Part shown: positions 52,812 through 62,490 of the stretch, piece after piece
How the letters are laid out: the number at the start of each line of letters is the position of its first letter
Position numbering within the stretch: position 1 is the first letter of the stretch
The notes under the pieces: model-generated
The model's input: only the letters and a program-made list of their open reading frames with translations
The model's database searches: none
What the model was told of the DNA's origin: nothing
NCBI GenBank assembly: GCA_016719225.1
Contig: JADKAN010000001.1
Location: 620,001 to 684,000 of the forward strand
DNA from: Flavobacteriales bacterium
GTDB lineage: Bacteria; Bacteroidota; Bacteroidia; Flavobacteriales_F; PHOS-HE28
Direction of reading: 5' to 3'
Length of the DNA stretch: 64,000 bases
Made by a program: the position numbers and the translations under genes

Positions 52812-53005
52812 TTGGCGGAAATCTACGTTAGCGACTTCACGATCCGCAAATACGGGCCCATTTCTGCACTCAATAGCGGCCTTTTTAACTCCATTCAACA
52901 CGTATGGTGGATAAATTATTGACCCCGTACGTTAAGCGGAGCATGATCGGGAAGATCTTTCGCCGCATGGCTGCGTGAACACTTTCTGCCATTGCATCCT
53001 CCGGA

Positions 53006-55423
53006 ATGGAAACACATGTCCACCGACCACTGCATCCGAGCCGCATCCTGACCGGCATTTTTGCAACAGCCTTCGCCCTCCTGAATGGCCATGGGGTCTA
53101 TGCGCAAGTGCCAACGAAGTGCTTGGAGATCGAGAGCATCCTGGTGGATGCCTGCATTTCCGATGTGGATTGTCCCGGGAGCACGGAGGGGATGAACGAA
53201 ATGGTGCGTTTCATCACCGGACCTGCTCCCATTGCCATCTCCGATCTGCAGTTCCAGTTCTACAGCAGCAATTTTCTCGGCATTGCCCAGAACGCAACCA
53301 CAGCGCTCCTTACCTCCCAGCTCGATGCCAGTGTTCAAGGTTGTGGTCGGCTGTTGGAGCCGCCCTCAGGCATCATCCCCGCAGGCAGTCAAGTGATCTT
53401 CGTTACATCCACCGCCATGTGCGTGCAAGCCAATCCGTTCACCGTGTTGAACGATACGCTATATGTCATCTTCCAAAACCCGGGTAACAGCCAAGGTCAT
53501 TTCAAGAACAACAACCTCGTAGGTCTTCCTGTTACCACTATCCCGGATGCACCGCTGCAGCGTTGGTTACGGATCAACGTGGCCGGTACCTCCTGTGGCG
53601 ACACCGCCACCTACGATGCCAACCAACTGGTGAACATCTACGGCACCTACGGCGGGCTGACCAGCGAGAATGATGGTGCCATCGCCGAATTCTCCTGGCC
53701 CGGCCAGCCCGGCGTTACCTACGTGAACCATGGCTGTCAAGCGCCGTTTGTTGCCACGGAACCGGTCATTCTTTCCGCGCCGGATCCCATTCCCTGCGGG
53801 CAAAGCACGAATCTCATCGGTATGGTCAACGGTTCGTTCGCCTCGGTGCATTGGCAGGGTGGCGGCGGGGTATTCAGCCAACCGGATTCCATGACGACCC
53901 TTTACACCCCGGGTGGCGGCGATAATGGTAACGTGGTGGTCTCCTTCTGCGCTATCGGCGCCTGCAACGATACAATTTGTGACCAGATCACCTTGGTCAC
54001 CGCACCCACGCCGCAGGTTTCCATCACTGGTGATAGTTCGTTGTGCCTCAGCACAGACGTGAACCCACTAACGGCGTACGGGGCCGATACCTACCTCTGG
54101 AGCACGGGCGAAACCACGGAGAGCATCAACGTGAGCCTCCCTGAAGTGGGTCCGATCTGGGTTTTGGGCACTTCTGCCTGCGGCAGCGATTCCGCCTTCA
54201 CAACGCTGTCAGTGATGTCACACACGCTCACTTACCAGAACATTTCGTGCAACGGAGCCGCGGACGGTGAGTTGAACGTCCTTCCCGAGGGCGGGACCTT
54301 ACCGTACACCTTCCTGTGGACGGGTGGCGACACGACCGCCTCTATCACCGGGCTCGGGCCCGGAACTTACGATGTGTCGGTATCTGATGCTCAAGGTTGC
54401 ACGCAGACCAATAGCTTCACCATCACCGAACCACCTTTGTTAACAGCAGTAGCTGGGGGTGATACCACCATTTGCCCCGGAGGCCAGGCGACGCTTACTG
54501 CCGAAGCTTTTGGCGGAACACCGTCGTACATATACATGTGGTCGCCTGATGGCCCATTGGTTTCGCCGCTGGAAACCACCACATACGCCTTGGTCGTCTC
54601 CGATGCGAACGGTTGCACCTCGCCGCCCGTGGAGGTAACGGTGGAAGTGCCGAACAATGGTAGCGTCTCAATCACGACCAGCGCACAACAAGGCTGCGCA
54701 CCTTTTTGCGTTGACTTCGCCGCATTGCCTGCCGGCGCGGTTTCCTATGCCTGGGCTTTTGGCGATGGGGGCGATGGTTCCGGTGAACAGATCACCCATT
54801 GTTATGACACGCCTGGTAATTACCCCGTTTCAGTGCTCGTCGACCAAGGCATCGGCTGCCCAGCCTTCGCCCTGCTCGATCCCCCGATCATGGTGGGTAG
54901 CACGCCCGTAGCGGCATTCAGCTTCTCGCCAAATGCTCCGGACACGGACGATCCCAGTGTGCAATTCACCGACCTGAGCAGCGGCGCTAATACGTGGGCT
55001 TGGCAGTTCGGTGATCCAGCGAACAGCACCAGTACCGATGCTTCACCGGCGTTCACCTTTCCCGGCATCGGCTGCTACCCCGTGCTACTCACCGTTTCCG
55101 ATGGTGCGGGTTGCACGGCCATGGACAGCGTCCGGATCTGTATCACGGGAAATGATAGCATCGTGGTGCCCAACGTGTTCACCCCGAACGGCGATGGCAA
55201 CAATGACGATTTCCGGGTGCTAGGTATGAAGGAATTGGATCTTTCGATCTACAACCGTTGGGGCCAGCTAGTGGCCACGTTGCAGCGCCCCAACCAAAGC
55301 TGGGACGGTCGCACCGGTGCGGGAGAGCAGGCGCCTGAGGGCACCTACTTTTACACGTTGCGCGGAATGGGTGATCTAGGTGAGGAGGTGGATATGAGCG
55401 GGACCATCACACTGCGGAGGTAG
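53006..55423 (+). CDS. Secreted multidomain protein with SprB-like repeat, PKD domain and CHU_C T9SS signal
   Basis: An 805-residue exported protein. Its N-terminal region (KCLEIESILVDACISDVDC, residues 35-215) resembles a lamin-tail-like domain with several cysteines. Ig-like modules follow, then a SprB-type repeat near residue 411 (NISCNGAADGELNVLPEGG, then YDVSVSDAQGCTQTNSF). SprB repeats occur in the SprB gliding adhesin. Two PKD domains (SYAWAFGDGGDGSGEQITHC; TWAWQFGDPANST) precede the CHU_C domain (NVFTPNGDGNNDDFRV near residue 722). Surface adhesion is likely and the target is unknown. Confidence 0.85.
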   Translation: METHVHRPLHPSRILTGIFATAFALLNGHGVYAQVPTKCLEIESILVDACISDVDCPGSTEGMNEMVRFITGPAPIAISDLQFQFYSSNFLGIAQNATTALLTSQLDASVQGCGRLLEPPSGIIPAGSQVIFVTSTAMCVQANPFTVLNDTLYVIFQNPGNSQGHFKNNNLVGLPVTTIPDAPLQRWLRINVAGTSCGDTATYDANQLVNIYGTYGGLTSENDGAIAEFSWPGQPGVTYVNHGCQAPFVATEPVILSAPDPIPCGQSTNLIGMVNGSFASVHWQGGGGVFSQPDSMTTLYTPGGGDNGNVVVSFCAIGACNDTICDQITLVTAPTPQVSITGDSSLCLSTDVNPLTAYGADTYLWSTGETTESINVSLPEVGPIWVLGTSACGSDSAFTTLSVMSHTLTYQNISCNGAADGELNVLPEGGTLPYTFLWTGGDTTASITGLGPGTYDVSVSDAQGCTQTNSFTITEPPLLTAVAGGDTTICPGGQATLTAEAFGGTPSYIYMWSPDGPLVSPLETTTYALVVSDANGCTSPPVEVTVEVPNNGSVSITTSAQQGCAPFCVDFAALPAGAVSYAWAFGDGGDGSGEQITHCYDTPGNYPVSVLVDQGIGCPAFALLDPPIMVGSTPVAAFSFSPNAPDTDDPSVQFTDLSSGANTWAWQFGDPANSTSTDASPAFTFPGIGCYPVLLTVSDGAGCTAMDSVRICITGNDSIVVPNVFTPNGDGNNDDFRVLGMKELDLSIYNRWGQLVATLQRPNQSWDGRTGAGEQAPEGTYFYTLRGMGDLGEEVDMSGTITLRR

Positions 55424-55470
55424 GGGGCCTTTCAGCCATCGTAAAAGGACCGCTGTGGTCCAGGTGCAAG

Positions 55471-56082
55471 TTATTTTCCGCCTCCGAAGACCAAGCCCAA
55501 GGTGAGGTAGTACGTGAAGTACTTCGCATCGCCCAGCAATTTGCCTTGGTTTTTGTAAGCGTTGCTCAGGCCGTAGCTCACGTCACCCTCCAAAGTGAGG
55601 ATGCTCAAGTCCAAGCCGAGACCGGCGTCCATATTGAAGGAGCCACCGTTGTAATCGTCTTTGTTAAAGGCGATCTTGTCGTTCTTGCTGTCCACGCTGA
55701 GCAGCGCCTCGTAAGTCGGACCTGCGTTCACCCTCAATTTGAACTGTTCCCCGTGAATGATGTTGTATCCCACGAGGGCTTTCAATTTTGCGGTGGTGCG
55801 GATCAGGTTATCCTCAATAGCACTGGTATCTGCCGCGTTCAATTTCACTACGGTGGCACTGCGGCCAAAAAAGGCTCCTGGCTGGAAGTACAACCTGTCT
55901 CCCAACCGCAGGTCCGAGCCTACCTGGAAGCCGACGGCGGCTTTTGTGGTTACGCCGGAAGGATCGTTGGAAAGGTCGGTAAAGACGGCACCAAGTTGCG
56001 GATTCACTTTTAGTTGGGCCATGGCCGCGGTGGCCATACCGATCACGGTTGCACTGAGCAGGATGATACGTTGGGCTTTCAT
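55471..56082 (-). CDS. Outer-membrane beta-barrel protein, PorT-like
   Basis: A 203-residue outer-membrane protein: a signal peptide (IILLSATVIGMATAAMAQ), then alternating strands (PQLGAVFTDLSNDPSGVTTK, FQVGSDLRLGDRLYFQPGAF, LKALVGYNIIHGEQFKLRVN) and a final aromatic strand near the C-terminus. Small barrels of this kind are common in Bacteroidetes as porins or as PorT-like T9SS accessory proteins. No specific function is assigned. I chose the ATG at 56082 (MKAQRIILL). It is convergent with the large protein gene before it and divergent from another. Confidence 0.82.
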   Translation of the reverse strand: MKAQRIILLSATVIGMATAAMAQLKVNPQLGAVFTDLSNDPSGVTTKAAVGFQVGSDLRLGDRLYFQPGAFFGRSATVVKLNAADTSAIEDNLIRTTAKLKALVGYNIIHGEQFKLRVNAGPTYEALLSVDSKNDKIAFNKDDYNGGSFNMDAGLGLDLSILTLEGDVSYGLSNAYKNQGKLLGDAKYFTYYLTLGLVFGGGK

Positions 56083-56153
56083 GCTTAGGGGTTGTTCATG
56101 ACCGAGCCATTGGCAAAGAGGAGGCCAAGGTTCATTCGGATGAATGGGATACC

Positions 56154-58763
56154 ATGATGAAGTCTTCGGGGACACGGCATGGAGGGTATCCGGCTTCCAT
56201 ACGACACATCGCCGCTAAAGGGAGGAGATGGCGCACGGCGCGTCACCTTGTTCTTGTCCATCCTGTTGGTCCTCGCGTCCTTCCACATTTATCGGCCGTG
56301 GCTCTTTCCCTAAGCGCCGCGAAGGGCGATCTTTGCGTCCGGATTAAAGGGTGGAATGCTTTTTCCGTCCGCAAGCACCAGTTCAACTTGGAATTTCCGC
56401 ATTGCCTTCATCAGTTCGCCGCCAGCATCGCGCTGGTGTCCGGTTCGGCCTTGGCAATGGGACAGTGTGGTACGTTCATCACCGCGTTTCCCTACAACGA
56501 AGGGTTTGAGAGTGCAGCTGCATGGAACAGCGGAGGAACAGGGAACGATTGGGCTTGGGGCGTACCGGCACACCCCAGCATCAACACAGCCGGTGGCGGG
56601 TTGAAAGCGTGGTGCGTGGGTGGACTCACAGGAACCTTTTACAATAATAATGAGCGCTCTTGGTTGGAAAGTCCCTGCTTCGATCTTTCAAGCCTGAACA
56701 CGCCGCGCATCTCCTTCAAGATCTATTGGGAAGTGGAGCGCCAGTATGATGGCATGATCCTTCAGTATTCCACCGATGGTGGCACCACGTACAGCAATGT
56801 GGGTGCATTCGGGGAAGCGCCAGATTGCAATACGCAGAACTGGTTCAACTCGTCCAACATCACTAACCTGGCGAGCAGCATAAGCCCCAAGCATGGTTGG
56901 AGCGGGCGCACGGGAAGCACCACTGGCAGTTGCCAAGGTGGAAGCGGAAGCAACGGATGGGTAACGGCGAGCCATTGCTTGGGCATGCTGGCCAATGCGC
57001 CAAGCGTGCGGTTCCGCTTCTTCTTCGGCGCAGGAAGCGTGTGCAATAATTATGATGGCATCGCCATTGACGACATCCTGATCGACGAGGCGCCGCCCAT
57101 TGTTGCCTCCTTCAGTGGCGACTGTACGGGATCCAATGTGGGCTTCATCAATTCTTCCACACCATGTCCGAACCTCTTTTCCTGGAATTTCGGTGATCCC
57201 GGCTCCACGCAGAATACCTCTTCCCAGGAGAACCCATCGCACACTTACGCGAACCCGGGCATCTACACCATCTCGCTTACCGCCACCGATGGTTGTGGCG
57301 CTTCGGACACGCACACCATGGACATCAGCGTGCTGGGCGTAGCCCTCACAGCCACACCTCCCACCTGCGGCGCGGACAATGGCTCGGTGCAAGCCACTGT
57401 TTCCGGTGCCGCTGGAGCCGTCAATTACTTCTGGTCCCCCGGCGGGGCCACTACCCAAACACTGGCCAATGTGGGTGCCGGTACGTACACGGTCACAGTC
57501 TCCGGGGTGAACAGCTGCCCGGTCACTGCAATAGCAACCCTTACTGCCAGCGGTACCACGTTGGCAGTGAATGTGGCACACACGGACGTTTCCTGTGCCG
57601 GGCTAAGCGATGGAACGGCAACGGCTACCGCCGTGGGCGGTGTGGCCCCGTTCAATTTTTCCTGGACCCCCGGCAGTGAGAATGCCCCGGCCATCAACAG
57701 TCTTCCCGCGGGCAGTTACACCTGCACCGTAACGGATGGCCAAGGATGCAGTGCACAGACCACTGCCGAAGTGAGCGCACCCGATGCTTTTGCCATTACC
57801 GCCGGACCGGATACCGCTGTGTGCGCGGGGAACTCTTTGGTGCTGCAGGCACAAGCCAATGGTGGCACACCGGGATACACATTCAATTGGCTGCCTGATG
57901 GACCGGCCGTTGCGCCTTCCACCACCACCACTTACACCGTGACCGCCACCGATGCCAACGGCTGCGGCTCCGCACCGGACACCACCATTGTGACGGTTTC
58001 CGCAAGCTTCGAGCCTACGTTCACATCCACGGAGACCACCGGCTGCTCACCGCATTGCATCACTTTCTATCCCACACCGGTAGGGGCATCCCAATACCTA
58101 TGGGATCTCGGCGATGGTGCTTCGGACACTTTGCAAACGCCAACGCATTGCTATCAAAGCGGAGGGCTTTTCCCCGTGAGCCTTGTCGTTACCGACGCCA
58201 CCGGCTGCACAGGCACCGTGACCGTCCTGGATTATGCGGACATCCACGCTACGCCCGGGGCCGGCTTCATTCCATCCAGTTACGTTACCACCATTGATGC
58301 GCCCACTATACAATTCAACAACACAAGCGAGAACGGCAATTCCTGGTTCTGGACCTTCGGCGATGGCGATACGGCAATGCAACGCTCGCCCACCATCACA
58401 TTCCCCGCCGTTGGCTGCTATCCCGTGGCACTTGAGGCTACGAACGATCTGGGCTGTCGGGACACCGCCAGCGTTGAGATCTGCGTGGAAGACGCCTTCC
58501 TGCTCTTCATGCCCAACGCGTTCACCCCGAACGGCGACGGCATCAATGATGTGCTGATGCCGATCACCTCCGTGCGGCAGCCCTCCGCCTTTGAACTGAG
58601 GATCTTCGACCGCTGGGGCAAGCAGGTCTACAGCACAGGAAGCATCCATACGGGATGGGATGGTGGCACCCTGTCCAGTGGTGTTTACGTCTGGAAGATC
58701 TGGATCACCGACACCGAGTACAATGGCCATGAGCTGGTGGGTCACGTTGCGTTGTTGCGATAG
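56154..58763 (+). CDS. Secreted PKD/Ig-repeat protein with CHU_C T9SS signal (start uncertain)
   Basis: An open frame of 869 codons. From about codon 100 it reads as a MAM/jelly-roll-like domain (YNEGFESAAAWNSGGTGNDW; SWLESPCFDLSSLNTPRISF). Several PKD domains follow (FSWNFGDPGSTQNTSSQENP; YLWDLGDGASDTLQTPTHCY), then SprB-like repeats (HTDVSCAGLSDGTATATAVG) and a CHU_C domain (NAFTPNGDGINDVLM near residue 785). The first 78 codons do not look like protein, and the hydrophobic stretch AASIALVSGSALAMGQ has no good ATG or GTG just before it; a TTG at 56388 is the closest in frame. The true start is unresolved. Confidence 0.82.
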   Translation: MMKSSGTRHGGYPASIRHIAAKGRRWRTARHLVLVHPVGPRVLPHLSAVALSLSAAKGDLCVRIKGWNAFSVRKHQFNLEFPHCLHQFAASIALVSGSALAMGQCGTFITAFPYNEGFESAAAWNSGGTGNDWAWGVPAHPSINTAGGGLKAWCVGGLTGTFYNNNERSWLESPCFDLSSLNTPRISFKIYWEVERQYDGMILQYSTDGGTTYSNVGAFGEAPDCNTQNWFNSSNITNLASSISPKHGWSGRTGSTTGSCQGGSGSNGWVTASHCLGMLANAPSVRFRFFFGAGSVCNNYDGIAIDDILIDEAPPIVASFSGDCTGSNVGFINSSTPCPNLFSWNFGDPGSTQNTSSQENPSHTYANPGIYTISLTATDGCGASDTHTMDISVLGVALTATPPTCGADNGSVQATVSGAAGAVNYFWSPGGATTQTLANVGAGTYTVTVSGVNSCPVTAIATLTASGTTLAVNVAHTDVSCAGLSDGTATATAVGGVAPFNFSWTPGSENAPAINSLPAGSYTCTVTDGQGCSAQTTAEVSAPDAFAITAGPDTAVCAGNSLVLQAQANGGTPGYTFNWLPDGPAVAPSTTTTYTVTATDANGCGSAPDTTIVTVSASFEPTFTSTETTGCSPHCITFYPTPVGASQYLWDLGDGASDTLQTPTHCYQSGGLFPVSLVVTDATGCTGTVTVLDYADIHATPGAGFIPSSYVTTIDAPTIQFNNTSENGNSWFWTFGDGDTAMQRSPTITFPAVGCYPVALEATNDLGCRDTASVEICVEDAFLLFMPNAFTPNGDGINDVLMPITSVRQPSAFELRIFDRWGKQVYSTGSIHTGWDGGTLSSGVYVWKIWITDTEYNGHELVGHVALLR

Positions 58764-58927
58764 AAGTGCGACCGCATTTTAAGACGTTCGTCCCTGATAG
58801 CGCCAAGTCGGTGGTCGGAGCTATTGATCGATGATCTCCATTTTTCCAGGGTTTCCCACTTTCGCATGTTGGTGAAACTTGGCTAGGTCCGGCGTGTTAT
58901 GGGAATGCCTGTGCCAATTTAGCCGCC

Positions 58928-59335
58928 ATGTGGGAGCGTATATCGCAATGGTGGGACCTGCTGCCGGATGGTGGCAGTGGCATCTTCCTTTTGCTGATAG
59001 AGCTGGTAGTGGCACTTACCGCCATGGGCTGGGCCTACAACCGTGGATACCGGAATACCGAGCGAGGGCCGATCTTACGGTTGCCGCTTTTGACCGTCGC
59101 TTTCGGCCTTGCACTGCTCGTAAAACACCTCCACGAACCGTGGTGGGCCGCGGCGGTCATTGCCGTTGGGGTAGTGGTGGCCGGTTTTTTGGGCCGCAAC
59201 GATAACGGCCGCGGGCTTGGCCTGCCGGTTATGCTGGTGGCCGCCCTGCTTGGGTTCGGCATGTTGATCAGCGCTGCGGCATTGACCCTTGTGGCCATGA
59301 TCGCTTACCTGCTCAGTCCTGTAAAAAAGCGATGA
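58928..59335 (+). CDS. Small multi-spanning membrane protein of unknown function
   Basis: A 135-residue protein with four or so hydrophobic helices (SGIFLLLIELVVALTAMGWA, LLTVAFGLALLVKHL, AAVIAVGVVVAGFLG, VMLVAALLGFGMLISAAALT). I do not recognise the family. It ends 22 bases before the gene for the beta-helix protein on the same strand, so the two are probably co-transcribed. Confidence 0.7.
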   Translation: MWERISQWWDLLPDGGSGIFLLLIELVVALTAMGWAYNRGYRNTERGPILRLPLLTVAFGLALLVKHLHEPWWAAAVIAVGVVVAGFLGRNDNGRGLGLPVMLVAALLGFGMLISAAALTLVAMIAYLLSPVKKR

Positions 59336-59357
59336 TCCACGGGATCCAAGGCCAAGG

Positions 59358-61370
59358 ATGAGGAAAGGAAAACGCGCCCGGATCCAGCCTACCGCTTGGC
59401 TTTTTGCCTTGGCGATCCCCGCCGCCGCGCTCTTCGTCGTGTTCTCCTTGATGCCTTACGGGACTATGGTCGAACAGTGGCCATTGGGTATCGGGCAACA
59501 GGAGGTCATGACCTACCAGAAGGTATTCGACAGGCGCCCCGGACAACACGCTGACGGCGAAGCAGGGATGCTGACCCTCACGAGCAACTCGGGAAATTGC
59601 AAGTCGGGCCAAGCCGTGGCCGCGACCGCTATGGACACGGCGGATGTGGAGATCCGGGAACTTACCGGATCGAAAGATGGCCTCGAATTGATCGCTAAGG
59701 GAGCTTCTGGTTTGAACGGCAGTGAACGCACGGCGCTGGTGCCTGCGGACCTCTCTTCATTGGAACTGCTCTACGCCCAAGCCGTGGCGGATTCATTACC
59801 CATACGCAGCTCGCCTTTGCAACTCGTGCGGCTTTCCCGCTGCGGAAGCGATGCCGGGCCATACCTGATGCAGGAGGCAGTCTCACCTGCGATGGTGGCG
59901 CGTTCGGCCTCCGTAAGTAGTACGTTGTTGGGTGTGGACGCAAAGCCCTCGGATACCGCGGATGCGGCATCCACGGATGCATCCCGTGCACCGAACTTGA
60001 CCGGGGCGGCATTCGATACCAGCGCCACCGCTGCGCTGGGTTTCTTGGCTTGTCTGCAGGAACGTAGGGAACTATTGAACGCAGAAGCCGGTGCATTGTA
60101 TGATGGCATCACCGGACGCATCGTGCCATTGTACCGCATGCCCTATGGCGAGGATACTTCACTAAGCGCGCAACCCCTGGGTGTAGCATTGCGCGAAGCG
60201 TTGGGCACGATCGCCGCCCAAATGCGTATTCAACGCTGGGCCGGGAAAATGCATGCCGACAGCGCCGCGTGGGCACATCGCTTTGCCAGCATCGATTCCG
60301 CCCGCGTGCCCGTGCTGGCGAACGGCCGGAACATCGGACTGGTACAAGCAGCGGTGGATCACAGCCGCGATCAATTCATGCAGCGCATGTTCCACCCTGC
60401 GCCGGAAGCATTCATCGGTAAACCCGTGCAGGCGGCTCCAAGCGAAAAAGCAGCATTGGACCCTTGGCTGGCACAGTTCCGCAGCGGCTCTGACACCCTG
60501 CGCTTCGTGCGCGGCAAATACGATATTGATCATGATCTTGTGATCCCTGCCGGTATGGGCGTGGTGCTCGAGAAGGGCACCCGCTGGAACATCGCTGCAG
60601 GGGTGAGCATCACGATCCATGGTGAGTTCCATGCGCGCGGTACGGAATTGAACCCGGTGTTCATACGGCCTATGGAAGGAGAAGGACCATACGGCAGCAT
60701 CACGGTGTTGGGTGGCGGCGCGACACGTGTACGCTTGCGCGGTATCCGCATCAGCGGAGGTACTGAGCAATGGATCGGAGGCCTGCATCGGCCCGGTATG
60801 CTCAGCTTTGTGCTCTGTGATGTGCAGGTGGATAAGTCCAGCATCGGCAGTTCAACAGGTCCTGCCTCGATCAGTATGCAACGCGGGACCGCACGGTTTA
60901 CTGACAGCTACTTCATCGGCTCGCGCAATGCAGCGCTGCTCTTAGTGGAAGCCAAAGGAACGGTGGAGCGATGCGGCTTTAGCGGTGAAGGGAGCTCCGG
61001 ACCGGACGGAATCTCAAGTGTAGGATCCACGTTATTGGTGCGCGGTTGCACGTTCAACGGTATAGGTGGCAATGCCCTGCAATTCGCAGGCGGAAGCAAG
61101 GCGCTGGTGTCGTCGTCCACGCTTGCGGGGAATGGTATCGCATTGCAAGCCACTGAAGGAGCAACGCTGGATGTGGACGCCTGTACCATTAACGGGAATG
61201 CAACTGCACTCCAAGTACGGAACGACGTTTCAGCTTGGGGGGCGACGAGCGTGGTGATGCACGCCAACAGCATCACCGGTAACACTACCGAACGGGATGT
61301 AAAAGGTGTAACGGTGAAGGATGACCCTGCTCCGGTGGATCCGATGAAGTGGTTTGCCGGAGCGCAATAG
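59358..61370 (+). CDS. Membrane-anchored protein with a right-handed parallel beta-helix domain
   Basis: A 670-residue protein with one N-terminal transmembrane segment (AWLFALAIPAAALFVVFSLM, residues 13-33). Residues 60-370 are a mixed region rich in alanine, and residues 380-660 look like a right-handed parallel beta-helix (pectate-lyase/carbohydrate-binding type): SIGSSTGPASISMQRGTARF, SYFIGSRNAALLLVEAKGTV, GCTFNGIGGNALQFAGGSKA, STLAGNGIALQATEGATLDV. Beta-helices often bind or cleave polysaccharides. No catalytic residues are recognised. It is paired with the small membrane protein upstream. Confidence 0.78.
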   Translation: MRKGKRARIQPTAWLFALAIPAAALFVVFSLMPYGTMVEQWPLGIGQQEVMTYQKVFDRRPGQHADGEAGMLTLTSNSGNCKSGQAVAATAMDTADVEIRELTGSKDGLELIAKGASGLNGSERTALVPADLSSLELLYAQAVADSLPIRSSPLQLVRLSRCGSDAGPYLMQEAVSPAMVARSASVSSTLLGVDAKPSDTADAASTDASRAPNLTGAAFDTSATAALGFLACLQERRELLNAEAGALYDGITGRIVPLYRMPYGEDTSLSAQPLGVALREALGTIAAQMRIQRWAGKMHADSAAWAHRFASIDSARVPVLANGRNIGLVQAAVDHSRDQFMQRMFHPAPEAFIGKPVQAAPSEKAALDPWLAQFRSGSDTLRFVRGKYDIDHDLVIPAGMGVVLEKGTRWNIAAGVSITIHGEFHARGTELNPVFIRPMEGEGPYGSITVLGGGATRVRLRGIRISGGTEQWIGGLHRPGMLSFVLCDVQVDKSSIGSSTGPASISMQRGTARFTDSYFIGSRNAALLLVEAKGTVERCGFSGEGSSGPDGISSVGSTLLVRGCTFNGIGGNALQFAGGSKALVSSSTLAGNGIALQATEGATLDVDACTINGNATALQVRNDVSAWGATSVVMHANSITGNTTERDVKGVTVKDDPAPVDPMKWFAGAQ

Positions 61371-61551
61371 TTGCTGTTGAACTCATTATCCTCTAGTGGT
61401 TTACGCTTGTATTCTTATTCTTTGACGAGGGATCTGCCTTGGACGGTGATGTTGATCAATAGCGCCGTTCTATCACTCCTGGTCGCCATTCCTGAAGTTC
61501 ACAGGTGCCGTACCGCACTATTGCCCGACCTTTGACGTTCAGCCAGCAACA

Positions 61552-62343
61552 GTGAGGAAAGAACGATCATTTGGTGTACGCGATCTCCGCGAAAGGTCCG
61601 GCCGTGTTGGGTTGGGCACGCTTGCAGCCACGTTGCTATTCCTTGGAACGCTTCAGACCGCACATGCACAGCTCGGTGTCACCACCTTCGGTATACAGTT
61701 GAAACCCGTGATCCCTTTCGGCTTTTTCGAACCGATCACCACGTTGGAACAGGGCACCTTGGCGTCCACAGTGGAATTGAAAGGTGGCCTGGCTTTCGGC
61801 ATGGTAGTGCGCACGGGATTGACGAAGGCCATTTCATTGGAGGTCGGTATTGACCAGATCACCCGCCGCTACGATGTGGCACTTTCCAACGACACCAATG
61901 ATTACCACGGTTCCACGCAGATACGCTTCGTGGGCTACGAATTGCCGGTGACCTGCTTGGTCTACATCCGTCTCGGCGAAAAGACGTGGATGAACAACGC
62001 CTTGGGCCTAAGCATGGATTTCTACCCCAGCGACGCTGTGAGGAATTTCGATTCAGGGCAGGTCTATTACTATCGTCGCAACTGGGCGCAGCTTGGTATT
62101 GTGGGCAACATCGGTGTGGAATACCGCACCGAAAGATCCGGTTATTTCTACCTCGGGGGTACCTTCCACAGGCCCTTCCAGGATCTTGCGCTCGCCGAAG
62201 TGACCTGGGCGGACCAGTACCAGAATTACAGGCCGTACCGCATGTCGAAATTCCTCAGCGGCAGCTACCTCACCGTGGACCTGCGTTACTTCTTCCACGA
62301 AGACCCGGACAAAGCGCGCTTGCGGAAGGCGAGAAGCAAATAG
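61552..62343 (+). CDS. Outer-membrane beta-barrel-like protein
   Basis: A 263-residue exported protein: a signal peptide (LGTLAATLLFLGTLQTAHAQ), then about ten amphipathic strands (SLEVGIDQITRRYDVALSND, TQIRFVGYELPVTCLVYIRL, TWMNNALGLSMDFYP, GIVGNIGVEYRTERSGYFYL). It resembles small barrel proteins of the PorT/OmpW-sized class. The GTG at 61552 is the only plausible start before the signal peptide. No function is assigned. Confidence 0.72.
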   Translation: MRKERSFGVRDLRERSGRVGLGTLAATLLFLGTLQTAHAQLGVTTFGIQLKPVIPFGFFEPITTLEQGTLASTVELKGGLAFGMVVRTGLTKAISLEVGIDQITRRYDVALSNDTNDYHGSTQIRFVGYELPVTCLVYIRLGEKTWMNNALGLSMDFYPSDAVRNFDSGQVYYYRRNWAQLGIVGNIGVEYRTERSGYFYLGGTFHRPFQDLALAEVTWADQYQNYRPYRMSKFLSGSYLTVDLRYFFHEDPDKARLRKARSK

Positions 62344-62398
62344 CCTTGATAGAACTCGGAGCCTTGATAACAGCTTCTGGGAACGTCGCAAATACAGC

Positions 62399-62490
62399 AA
62401 ATTCCTGATCCCGAATACCTGATCTTCATGCCCGTCGGCAGCCGGGATCAGGAATTCGGGATCATGAATCAGGAATTCTTATTTCCCTCC
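62399..62490. repeat. Inverted and direct repeats between convergent genes
   Basis: aattcctgatccc at 62400-62412 is repeated in inverse at 62444-62456 (gggatcaggaatt). A third, imperfect copy reads gggatcatgaatcaggaatt. The 31-base spacer leaves the core as a hairpin between two convergent genes. Confidence 0.7.
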
